DNA from: Priapulus caudatus
Taxonomy: Eukaryota > Priapulida > Priapulimorpha > Priapulimorphida > Priapulidae
Assembly: GCF_000485595.1 (NCBI RefSeq)
Contig: NW_014577513.1
Location: 184,306 to 205,075 of the forward strand
Reading direction: 5' to 3'
Length of the DNA: 20,770 bases
The notes under the pieces were generated by a model that saw only the letters and a program-made list of their open reading frames with translations, was not told the origin of the DNA and ran no database searches. Shown here piece after piece: positions 1 to 9,215 of the stretch (its first letter is position 1; every line of letters begins with the position of its first letter). Both the position numbers and the translations under genes were made by a program.

Positions 1-224
1 TTATTTAGGCTGGAGATTAATTAATAGCTAGTGAACGACATTATTTTGTGGAAAAGCGATGCATGCGCAAATGGACTACCGTACCCGTAGCCTCGAGACA
101 TTAAGATACCGCTACCGTCCCCGTAGCCCCTGCGAACAAAAATACATTTGATACCTCTGCTATAGTTTGCAACATCACAAAAACGGCAATTTTCGTGCCC
201 ATCCGAGGACGGTTAACGTTTTCC

Positions 225-633
225 GAACATTCCAAGAACATAACTCTCTCACCAAGTAAAACCAATAAATGCATAACGATATGGGAATGTTCTTAGAATA
301 TTTTTGGCTAATGTAACCAAACTAGAACCTCCAGCGAATGTTACGAGAATGTTCCGTGTTTGCTGGGATGGAATATGTCTCAATAAAAAAGGTAAATAAA
401 CACGAAATGTATTGTAAGGCTGGTTTTCGATATGTCTCGTACTCGTCGATCAGTGAGCGTAGACAGTGATAGTCGGTGTATAATATAGGTCATATAGACG
501 GGTTTATTCTAATTCATATGCGACTCCATACACAAACACAACCACCGTACGCGGGTGCCACACCTATCCTCTCGAACATTCTTGTTTTCGCCTTTTCAGG
601 TCGAACATTCAGGTCGAACATTCGCGAACATTC
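225..633. promoter_or_regulatory. Cluster of GAAnnTTC octamers (heat-shock-element-like)
   Basis: GAACATTC at 225, 574, 603, 615 and 626, and GAATGTTC at 285 and 347. The core nGAAnnTTCn is the HSF-binding unit. Spacing between neighbours is off the 5-bp register, so these may be repeat remnants rather than working sites. Confidence 0.3.
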
Positions 634-1081
634 AGGTCGCGGCCTGGAATCTCATTATGCCGTGATGACGCACTGCATGTCCATTGCCCTATCAGGAGGT
701 TTAGCTGGCCGTATTGATTAGTCCCTTATGCTAACCGGTGCAAACGTGCCTGGAAGGCTGGACATGTTTTGATGAGTCATCCTATTTCGCCATCGTGGTG
801 CCGTCGTGGTGCAATCCTTCCAGTTCGATCGACGACCAGCATGACTCATTGCCCTGTGGCGCAATCTTATATTGTATAGTATTAGTATTACTGTGCCACA
901 GTATTTACTACCAAATACTCTCTTTGGTACCAAATACCAAATACCAAATTACCAAATACTTCTCTACTCTCTTTCGCCTATTATTGCCGATAACTTCCTG
1001 TAAATGCCGTTCAAATGCTTCTCTGCAACACACGACTACACCGCCCGCACGCCGCTGTGCACAAACAACACATATTATCAG
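634..1081. other. Intergenic, no gene seen
   Basis: Contains a short ACCAAATA iteration near 930-960. Open frames here (up to 117 codons) show no recognisable domain. Confidence 0.6.
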
Positions 1082-1128
1082 GAGTAAATAATGACAAAAA
1101 AATTCCTTAAATTTGTCATTATTAACTC
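1082..1128. repeat. Short stem-loop
   Basis: GAGTAAATAATGACAAA (1082-1098) pairs with TTTGTCATTATTAACTC (1112-1128) with one mismatch. Confidence 0.75.
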
Positions 1129-1177
1129 TTGATATTATTATAATTATTATAGTTTAGTGCCCGAGATGCGTGATGCC

Positions 1178-1275
1178 ATCCGGGTACCCTGGGTCTGGCG
1201 TGCTTCTAGCACTGAGAGTAGTGTACGCAACTCAAACACTCAGTGTAGAGCACGCCAGACCCAGGGTACCCGGAT
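1178..1275. repeat. Perfect 26-bp-arm foldback
   Basis: 1178-1203 and 1250-1275 are exact reverse complements (ATCCGGGTACCCTGGGTCTG...). A second 7-bp stem, CACTGAG (1210-1216) with CTCAGTG (1239-1245), continues it. Young MITE or hairpin; could also fold as a long RNA hairpin. Confidence 0.85.
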
Positions 1276-1280
1276 GATAT

Positions 1281-1348
1281 TGATGTAACCAAGAGTACAT
1301 AATAGAGATTGATGTAATTGTCTCCCATTATGTACTCTTGATGTAACC
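1281..1348. mobile_element. Tiny foldback flanked by a 10-bp direct repeat
   Basis: TGATGTAACC at 1281-1290 and 1339-1348 flanks a 13-bp inverted repeat, AAGAGTACATAAT (1291-1303) and ATTATGTACTCTT (1327-1339). The direct repeats look like a target-site duplication, though one base is shared with the stem. Confidence 0.5.
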
Positions 1349-1579
1349 TACATATAGGGGTAATATAGGTAGTAATAATTTTAGCCAGTTCGTAGTAAGC
1401 CAAGGCGTTGTGTGAGTCACAGGTCCCCGGGTCCATTTGTTGGGGGAAAATCGATGAAATCTCGAGTGGGGCAGTGTGGCGCTCAATGCTGGTTCAGTCT
1501 ACGTATATGAACAGGCCGGCGCCGGAAGCAGTTTTGGATTGGGGGGGGGCAAAGACGCTAAGTGGCTCACCGATTTTTT

Positions 1580-2735
1580 TTATGCGTGTGTGCGTGAGCG
1601 CGTGTGGCGCGAGCATTGTGGTGTGCGTGAGCGTGTGTTGTGTTTGAGCGCGCGGTGTCGTGTGCGTGAAGGCGGTCGGGCCGTGTGTGCGACGTGTGTT
1701 CGCGTGTGGCGTAGCGCGTGTGTGGCGTGAGCGCGTGTGTGCGACGTGTGTGGCGTGAGTGCGGGTGTGTGAGTGCGTGTGTGCGCACGTGTGTGCGTGA
1801 GCGCGTGGTGTGGCGTGAGCGCGTGTGAGCGGAGCGCATGTGTGGCTGAGCGCGTGTATGCGACCGTGTGTGCGTGTGCTGACGTGTGTGCGTGAGCGCG
1901 TGTGTGCGATGTGTGTGCTGAGCGCGTGTGTGTGATGTGTGTTGGGGGCTGAGCGCGTGTATGCGACGTGTGTGAGTGAGCGCGTGTATGGCGACGTGTG
2001 TGCCGTCGTGCGAGCGTGTGTGCGTGAGCGCGTGTGTGCGACGTGTGTGGCGTGAGCGCGTGTGTTGGCGGCGTGCTGTGCGTGAGCGCGTGTGTGGAGA
2101 CATGTGTGCGTGAGCGCGTGTGTGCGGACGTGTTGTGCGTGAGCGCGTGTGTTCGGCGTCGTTGCGTGAGCGCGTGTGTGCTTGAGCGCGTGGTGTGTGA
2201 CGTGGGGTGCGTGAGCGCGTGTGGTGCGTGAGCGTGTGTGTGCGTGAGCGCGTGGTGCGTGAGCGCGGTGTTGTGCGTGAGGGCGAATGCTGTGCTGAGC
2301 GGGTGTGTGTTGATGTGTGTGCGTGAGGCGCGTGTATCGCGACGTGTGTGTGTGAGCGGCATGTGTGTGACGCGTGTGTGCGTGAACGGCGTGTGGGCGA
2401 CGTGGTGTGCGCTGAGCGCGTGTATGCGACGCTGTGTGCGTGGCGGCGTGTGTGCGTGAGCGCATGTGTATGACGTGTGTGGCGTGAAATGCGTGTGTGG
2501 CGACATGGTGTGCGTGAGCGCGTGATGCGTAACGTGTGTGCGTGAGCCGCGGTGTGTGCATGAGCGGCGCGTGTGCGACGGTGTGTGCGTGAGTGCGTCG
2601 TGTGTGGACGTGGGTGCGTGAGCCGCGTGTGTGTGACGTGGGTGCGTGAGGCGCGTATTGTGCGGGCGTGTGTGGGCGTGAGCGCGTATGTCGCGGCGTG
2701 TGTGGCATGAGGCGCGTAATGTGCGGGCGTGAGCG
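1580..2735. repeat. GT/GC-rich satellite array (about 1.15 kb)
   Basis: Irregular repetition of GTGTGTGCGTGAGCGCGTG and GTGTGCGACGTGTG blocks, roughly 30 bp apart, on the plus strand. It is mostly alternating purine-pyrimidine and so prone to Z-DNA. Lack of stops leaves all three minus frames open for about 390 codons of His/Thr/Arg/Ala, which are not genes. Many single-base indels suggest either decay or long-read error. Confidence 0.9.
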
Positions 2736-2984
2736 TCAATGACACGCAAACGCGGCGCAGGCGAAAACTATAAGAATGGATGTATAATTAGTTTTTTGAC
2801 GTTTAGAATTAAGTCTTAGGGCTCGCATGACACTTTATTTTTTCTTGTCCACTCTTCTTTTTTTTTGGGGGGAAGGCGGTTTAGTTTTGCCGCCCCCCGC
2901 CCACTTTTTTGGATTGGGGGCGGCCGCCCCCCTTGCCCCCCCCACTACCGGTGCCTCTTCCGGTATATGTACATTGTATTCTGT
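2736..2984. other. Spacer between the two satellites
   Basis: Holds T-runs, G-runs and a GGGGGCGGCCGCCCCCC palindrome near 2917-2935. No gene seen. Confidence 0.6.
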
Positions 2985-3800
2985 GTACGTGTACACGCAC
3001 GCATGTGTACGTGCACACACACACACGCACGCACGCACGCACCTGTACGTGCAGACGCGCGCACGTGTACGTGCACACGCACGCACACACGCACGTGTAC
3101 GTGTACACGCACGCACGCACGCACGCACGCACGCACGTGTACGTGTACACGCACGCACGCACGCACGCACGCACTCTTACGTGCACACGCACGCACGCAC
3201 GCACGTTTACGTGCACATGCACGCACGCACGCACGTGTACGTGCACACGCACGCAAGCACGTGTACGTGCGCACGCCCGCACGCCCGCACTCTTACGTGC
3301 ACACGCACGCACGCCCGCACGTTTACGTGCACATGCACGCACGCACGCAAGCACGTGTACGTGCGCACGCCCGCACGTGTATGTGCACACGTACGCACGC
3401 ACGCCCGCACGTGTACGTGCACACGTACGCACGCACGTGTACGTGCACACGCACGCACGCATGACGGATGTGTACGTGCACACGCACGCACGCACGCACG
3501 TGTACGTGAACACGCACGCACGCGCATGCACGTGCACACGCACGCACGCACGCCCGCACGTGCACGTGCACACGCACGCGTTCACGTGTACGTGCACACG
3601 CACGCACGCCCGCACGTGTACGTGCACACGCACGCACGCCCGCACGTGTACGTGCACACGCACGCGTTCACGTGTACGTGCACACGCACGCACGCACGTA
3701 CGTGTACGTGCACACGCACGCATGCACGCACGGCCGCGCGCACGTGTAGGGCCTACGTCCACACGCACGCACGCACGCACGTGTACGTGTACGTGTACAC
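2985..3800. repeat. CA/GC-rich satellite array with repeated CACGTG (about 0.8 kb)
   Basis: Units such as CACGTGTACGTGCACACG followed by ACGCACGCACG, with variable 28-40 bp spacing and variants carrying CCCGCAC, TTTACGTG or CATGCAC. The strand polarity is opposite to the upstream array. Several frames on both strands are open only because the repeat lacks stop codons. Strong Z-DNA potential. Confidence 0.92.
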
Positions 3801-3960
3801 GCGAAGACTGTATCATTACAACGACACAGATGCATTCGTATGTGTACTGTACGGTCGAAAGACGAAATATTTTGTTACAAATGACCCGACTCAGGAGATT
3901 TCGTGGCTAAATTCGCGCATGCGCAGACTGTAACGACGAACCATATAGTGTTGTGTATAC

Positions 3961-4016
3961 CAGAGCATATAAATCAACTGAATATAACATATAAATCAGT
4001 TGATTTATATGCTCTG
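3961..4016. repeat. Perfect 21-bp inverted repeat
   Basis: 3961-3981 and 3996-4016 are exact reverse complements around a 14-base AT-rich loop. It lies about 160 bp after the second satellite. Confidence 0.85.
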
Positions 4017-4182
4017 CTGATACTCTATAGAGCTCAGGTCACAATATATAGTCTCTATTACATTTCTATATGACCCTTCTATGGCCGGTAGTATATATAT
4101 AGCATAGTATATAGTATATAGTATGTAGTAGTAGCTAGTATATGCGGTAGTGGGAGTGGGTAGCGTGGTGGTCACGTGTCGT

Positions 4183-4349
4183 ATGACGGCCACTGATCTC
4201 TATAATATAATCTTATTAATTATTATAATAATTATAATAATAATATAATATAATAATATAATATAATAATATAATATAATAATATAATATAATAATAATT
4301 ATATTATTATAATGATTATATTATAGAGATCAGTGTCAGTGATGACGGC
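4183..4349. mobile_element. AT-rich MITE with 8-bp target-site duplication
   Basis: ATGACGGC occurs at 4183-4190 and 4342-4349. Inside, CACTGATCTC...(4191-4212) and 4314-4335 are exact 22-bp reverse complements, followed on the right by an extra TCAGTG. The core is TAATATAATA-type repeat. An 8-bp duplication is typical of hAT elements; the CACTG end is not a perfect hAT terminus. Confidence 0.65.
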
Positions 4350-5355
4350 ACGTCTGTGGTCTGTCTACGTCTTAAATCAGTGACGCTAGATGGCAGCAGG
4401 CAACAGAAACATTGGAAAACACGATTTCATGAAGGTTTTTACCATCGTCTTAAAAAATCCCTAAATAAGTTTCTTGGCTACATTGAATGCGGATGACAAA
4501 GCCTATAAGTTTGTAAATGATGTGCGGAACAACCAACAAACAATGAGGAGTTTTACCAGCTTTAAAATAATGGATATGGGGTGAAATTCTCAAAGCTGAA
4601 CCGCAAAAAAGGAAAACACCATAAACTCGTCTTCTGCCTCAGTGCCTGCCACTCGCGAATAAGGTAGCTCTTTTCAAACAATGCTTGAGTCTGAACACAT
4701 GTAGTTGTCATAAGATATTCGAATCAAACACGAGGGGGAGCGGTAAAGAGAGTAAGTGTCACTTATTCCATCTGGATTACTCACATGGCAGTTGCGGCCG
4801 TTGTTTTTGTCACTGCATGACTGATGACACTGACAGTAGGATCAAGTCTCGACTCTACCCCCCCCCCCCAACCACCACCACCACGCGGCCAAGACACACT
4901 GCAGCGACAGCGACCGACCGTAACGACAAACGACTTCAGAAAATTAGAAACTATTGTTTCCTATGAGCCATATTGCACACACACGCGACAACGACCGGCG
5001 ACAACCTCGATGACAAAAATATGTAGGAACGTTTCTATTCTCCAGCGACAGTCGCGAGCGACACTTTACAAATAGCCAATCGCAGCCGTTTCCATCGGCA
5101 CGTGACATAACGATCACGTCATAAATAACCCATAATGCTAGCCAAGACGTAGACTGGTCTCCGGTGCTAAACTCGCGCCGCATGTCACAAACAATGGGGC
5201 CGCAAACCAGTCTAACCAAAGCGTGCAGGCTGTGGCAAGCTAGACACAGTACGTACAGTACATGATAATTTGCTACGTATATTTTACTTTATTATCTTAG
5301 GCGGTGCAGCACTGAGCACACGCACGCATGCGTGGACACTTAATAATAACATATA
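4350..5355. other. Intergenic, no gene seen
   Basis: Mixed-composition sequence with a C-run at 4858-4869 followed by ACC repeats. Short open frames lack similarity to anything I recognise. Confidence 0.55.
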
Positions 5356-5740
5356 CAGGGGCAGATCCAGGATTTTTGAAAGGAGGGTGTCCAGGAATAA
5401 ATAAAGGGCACTTTTTCCTGGTGTTTTAAAAAGCTGCCGAAGGCTACTTCGGGGGGACCTCCCCCAAGAAATTTTTTTTTAATTGGTGTGGCATTCTGAG
5501 AGCATCGGAGCAGTAATTTTGATGTCTAGAATGAAACAAAATCATCAGATCCGGTCCCCCGGACGCCTCGCAGACCCCTATTTGCCCATTTGTAGGTTTT
5601 TATAACGAATTTATATATATATAAGTAAATTTTATCAGAAAAACTAGCCCTAACAAAATTAGGATGAACTTTTTTAGGGCACTTTGAAATTAAAGGGGGG
5701 GGTCCGGACCCCCTGGACACACTAGACGATCTGCAGCCGG
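5356..5740. mobile_element. Degenerate hAT-like MITE fragment
   Basis: Starts CAGGGGCAGATCCAGGATTT, a terminus style common in hAT-derived MITEs of marine animals, followed by G-rich and C-rich blocks. The right side (GGTCCGGACCCCCTGG...GATCTGC, near 5701-5743) resembles a worn inverse end. I found no clear target duplication. Confidence 0.35.
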
Positions 5741-8112
5741 ATATACGCGCGAAGCGCGAACAGCGCCGCTTTGACTCGAATTTCGCTTGCTCCTCTACTT
5801 TAGAAACATTACCGACGGCCTTCTGGGTACTACAGAAAGCCGGCATAATCGGTTCAACTTCGAGGAGTTGTGGCGACATGCAGAAGTCTTTCGACTTTGC
5901 ACGTAGGGCAGAGAATAAATCCCAAATGCTCGTTATTTGTTGCGTGTGTGGCTCGCCGCGCGTGCTCCTTATTCGCTGTAGAAAAAATAATTTCCCTTTT
6001 CGCTGTGCTTCATGCCCTGACATATAATTGGAAGTTATCTTCCGAACCCATAAGATGGACGCAACGAGTCCATCTAACGGTACCCATTTTCAAGTTTTTA
6101 AAAAAAAAACCGCTTGGCTCGACCTTAAGACGTGCGCCGCGGTGCCCACAGTTTGACACGCTCAGCGAATAACTCACTTCATGCTAGCCAACGATAGTTG
6201 CCTGAGTGATAGGTCGGTAGCCGTCTAACGCCCTTCAATCCGTCCATTACCACTCCGCATCTTTTCGATAATCCATTCTTAACGCACCAATGTTGATGTA
6301 TCTGATGTTGCCATTATGATTATCACGATGCTTATCTGCGGACTTCTGGAAAAGCTCAGCCTTCGTGGCCTGGCTCAGCGCGTGGCACGTGGCGTCGTGG
6401 CTATGAGAATTTACTTCAGTCTCATGTTGTGATTATTCGCCAGATGACATAAGTTCTCTTCAAAGATGTTGGATGAGTATTTCTTTGGAAATCGTTTGGA
6501 GAGCGTACGTACAGCCATTTTGCATATATTACATCGTCCCAGCGTGCTGCTGTATAGCAAAAACTTTCTTACCCCTGCGGTCGCAGGCGGGGGGCCCTGA
6601 TTGCTTTTGTGCCGGAAAAACTCTCGCCAAAAAAACTTGGGAACTCGGCCTGCCCATCGCACTTACCCTTGATCTGGTGAACCCTACTATATTATACAGC
6701 TGCCAGCTCATCCATAGCTCCTACGACAACGACAACGTCAATACACACGTAGTATATCTTAAACGCCTAGGCAATACCTGCTTCTTTGGAGCTAGTCGAA
6801 TCTATGATCTTGCAGTGCAGCCTTGAATCTTGAGTGCAGACTTGCAGTCCTCCATACACTGATTATGCTACAGTCTTGTCGAGCTATTTTACATTATACT
6901 ATCATTATCATAGTGACGGGAAGTTGTTGCTAGTGTACGCGCACTGCTGCTATACTGATCCAAGTATAGACTGATATAGCTGAAGGACTAGTATAGTAGT
7001 GTTTACTGGACAACCTGTAAATTAACTCCATATCTACAACTTAATTCATAACGGGCTCATTGTAATACATGAAATTGAATAAACCCTGAGGCTGAGTTGT
7101 TCCAATTCTATGTATATACATGGTCATATTTTTACTGCCTATAGCCTAGAGTCCTAACATATATACGTATGTATTGCGACGTATGCTATGTGTTTGTGCG
7201 CGTTTATGCATGTATTGCCTACGTGTTCTCGGCTTAGCCTTAGCTCACTCGCATGGCGTAATCGAGGGGAGCGTAGTCCGCAGTCTATATATGCCTTTTC
7301 CTTGCCCCAGCCATTTCCATTACTGTGGCACAGAGTTCGCGAACCTGCTGCTATTGTTAAAGAATTTCGCTCAGTCTTGTTGTTTGATTTTTCGGCCGTC
7401 ACACCAGCCTATTTGTTAACGCCAAGAGAGAAATTTATGTTTTTATAACAAGGTCGACACTGTCAGTCCCAAATGTCTCTACCCTCTGTGTCCCCCACTA
7501 ATTGCGGACTGGTTCGCTGTGCAGCTTGATGGATCGTGTGCGCCGGCCAAAATCATTCGGCGCACGCGATCCATCAGCCTGCTCGCAGCGCTGCATACTG
7601 TCGTATGACGCTTCCCGCGGATCGGCGTGCGCACTTGCGCGGAATTATGCGCGCGCAAAGAAATCTGCCGCTATAGCCGCTTGCGGATCAACACCTCCTT
7701 TCGGCAACGCCGTCTCTAGTATCCCGTCTCATCTGGATCCGCTCCTGATATATATATATTACGTAGGTCCACGTTTTACAACAGGGCTTACTTAGCGTTT
7801 CAGCTTAACACAGGCGTCGTAAATATGAAAATCGCAAAACAAAAACCAGATTATAATGCAATTAAATGAAATTGCTATCAATTCCACCCATAAATGGCAC
7901 CACAATGCACATGAAAATCAAAAGAGCTAATATTGCCGTTCTTGACTCACAGCGTCTGACCTGCGATGGTTATTGAGTTCAGCGATTTTTTTGTTAGTTT
8001 ACAATTTTTTACGGTAACTTTTTAAAAGCGTTAATGCTGACAAAAGTCGCTTAATATGGACCAGAGTAAAAACGGCGACCACCTGTATAAATGTATACAT
8101 ACATATTATATA

Positions 8113-8146
<34 letters not shown>
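5741..8146. other. Intergenic, no gene supported
   Basis: The longest open frame (minus, 5526-6023, 165 codons) runs into the MITE fragment and has no motif I know. Apart from the 7528-7575 stem-loop I see no structured element. Confidence 0.5.
7528..7575. repeat. 18-bp-arm stem-loop
   Basis: GATGGATCGTGTGCGCCG (7528-7545) pairs with CGGCGCACGCGATCCATC (7558-7575); the one mismatch would be a G-U pair in RNA. The loop is 12 bases. Confidence 0.75.
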
Positions 8147-8150
<4 letters not shown>

Positions 8151-8536
8151 AGAAGTAGATAATAGGGAAGGAGTGTGACTTCAATAAACAAGGGAAATTC
8201 GTCATTTACTAGCCTTAGAATACCTACACGTAACTCAACCAACTTGAGCTCAAATGGTACACAGTACATTCGCCTAGCATCTTGCGAAATAGTTTCTCGT
8301 ATACACCTGCAATCCGGAGATACAGACTAAAACGTACGACACGATTTTCCATTATGTTAAAACTGAATGTATAAACCGCCTAACTTGAAACAAAAGGCAG
8401 CTACTAGCGACTCTTGCGCACTCGGCGATGCGGTGTGTCTTGCTAGTAGCTATTCGTAGGTATTCTAAGGCTAGTAAATGACGAATTTCCCTTGTTTATT
8501 GAAGTCACACTCCTTCCCTATTATCTACTCCTGATA
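8147..8536. mobile_element. 81-bp-arm foldback flanked by TA repeats
   Basis: 8147-8227 and 8456-8536 are reverse complements with one mismatch seen. The arms run outward into TATATA tracts (8104-8150 and 8533-8556), suggesting insertion at TA. A nested inverted repeat AGCTACTAGC (8399-8408) and GCTAGTAGCT (8442-8451) lies in the spacer. Confidence 0.85.
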
Positions 8537-8668
8537 TAATATATATATATATATGTATGTGTGGCTGTGTACTGTAACGTGAGTGTGGTGGGCGGATTTG
8601 TACCCCCGGGGGGGGGGGGCACTTCCTATATATTGTATGGTAGATATGTGCTGCGGTTATGACCCTCC

Positions 8669-8889
8669 CTTTTCACATATTTTGAGTCCCGGAGCATAGG
8701 TCCTACTTTTTTCCGCACCGGAGACTCCCCTTTTCACATATTTCCCGTCCTGGAGCATAGGTCCTACTTTTTTCCACACCGGAGACTCCCCTTTTCACAT
8801 ATTTCCTTTTCCAAAACCCCCTTTTCACATGTATATATATTTCCCGTTCCTGCGCATGTCATACTTTTTTCCGCACATTCTGGAGCCCC
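8669..8889. repeat. Tandem repeat of about 61 bp upstream of GEN1
   Basis: Units start with CTTTTCACAT at 8669, 8730, 8791 (shortened) and 8821. Units 1, 2 and 4 continue with TTTGAG or TTTCCCGT, CC(T)GGAGCATAG or a relic of it, TACTTTTTTCC and a CCGGAGACTC-type end. The last unit ends about 170 bp before the GEN1 ATG, so the array is probably in the promoter or 5' UTR. TTTCCCGT resembles an E2F half-site, but that is weak. Confidence 0.8.
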
Positions 8890-9057
8890 CCAAATTCCAT
8901 CTCTCAAGTGGCACATACCTACCCTATTTTGTAGTGAGTGCCCCTCCCCAGATTTGTTCCCGCTGCCAGTGGTTTTTGTGGTTATAGCTGCCCGCAAAGA
9001 GTTGAATGTGATCTTTTGTTACCGACAGGTAAAACAAGCCAGTTATACTAACCATCA
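8890..9057 (+). promoter_or_regulatory. GEN1: Presumed GEN1 5' leader and proximal promoter
   Basis: No TATA box is seen. TTCCCGC at 8957-8963 is E2F-like. CAG|GTAAAA at 9027-9034 could be a 5' UTR donor, and an in-frame TAA sits at 9049-9051. The transcription start cannot be placed from the sequence. Confidence 0.3.
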
Positions 9058-9215
9058 ATGGGTGTAAAAGGACTGTGGGACATACTAGATCCAGTGCAGA
9101 AGTACACCACCCTGCAGGACCTGGAAGGCCAGACTTTAGCCGTGGACATGAGTGCTTGGGTGGTGGAAAACCAACTGCAGGGTGTGCAGAGGCATTTGCT
9201 GAATGCACATGTCAG
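9058..9215 (+). CDS. GEN1: GEN1 exon 1: start and N-terminal XPG motif
   Basis: Residues 1-52 plus two bases of R53. It contains MGVKGLWDIL and LAVDMSAW; D30 matches the catalytic aspartate at the same position in human GEN1. The donor is AG|GTAATT. The glycine after Met1, needed for DNA contact in XPG-family enzymes, is present. Confidence 0.93.

Noticed and set aside
1494-2749. Three overlapping minus-strand open frames of about 390-404 codons, rich in His, Thr, Arg and Ala
   Set aside because: All three frames are open because the GT/GC repeat lacks stop codons on that strand. No domain, biased composition, and the frames overlap completely.
2827-3933. Plus frames of 368 and 333 codons and minus frame of 311 codons across the CA/GC satellite
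   Set aside because: Pure repeat translation (ARTHARTHVYVHTHA and its shifts); open on both strands.
5526-6023. Minus-strand frame of 165 codons
   Set aside because: No recognisable domain, no splice or promoter support, and its 3' third overlaps the hAT-like MITE fragment.
8669-8889. CRISPR-like array
   Set aside because: Units are contiguous without unique spacers, and the genome is eukaryotic.
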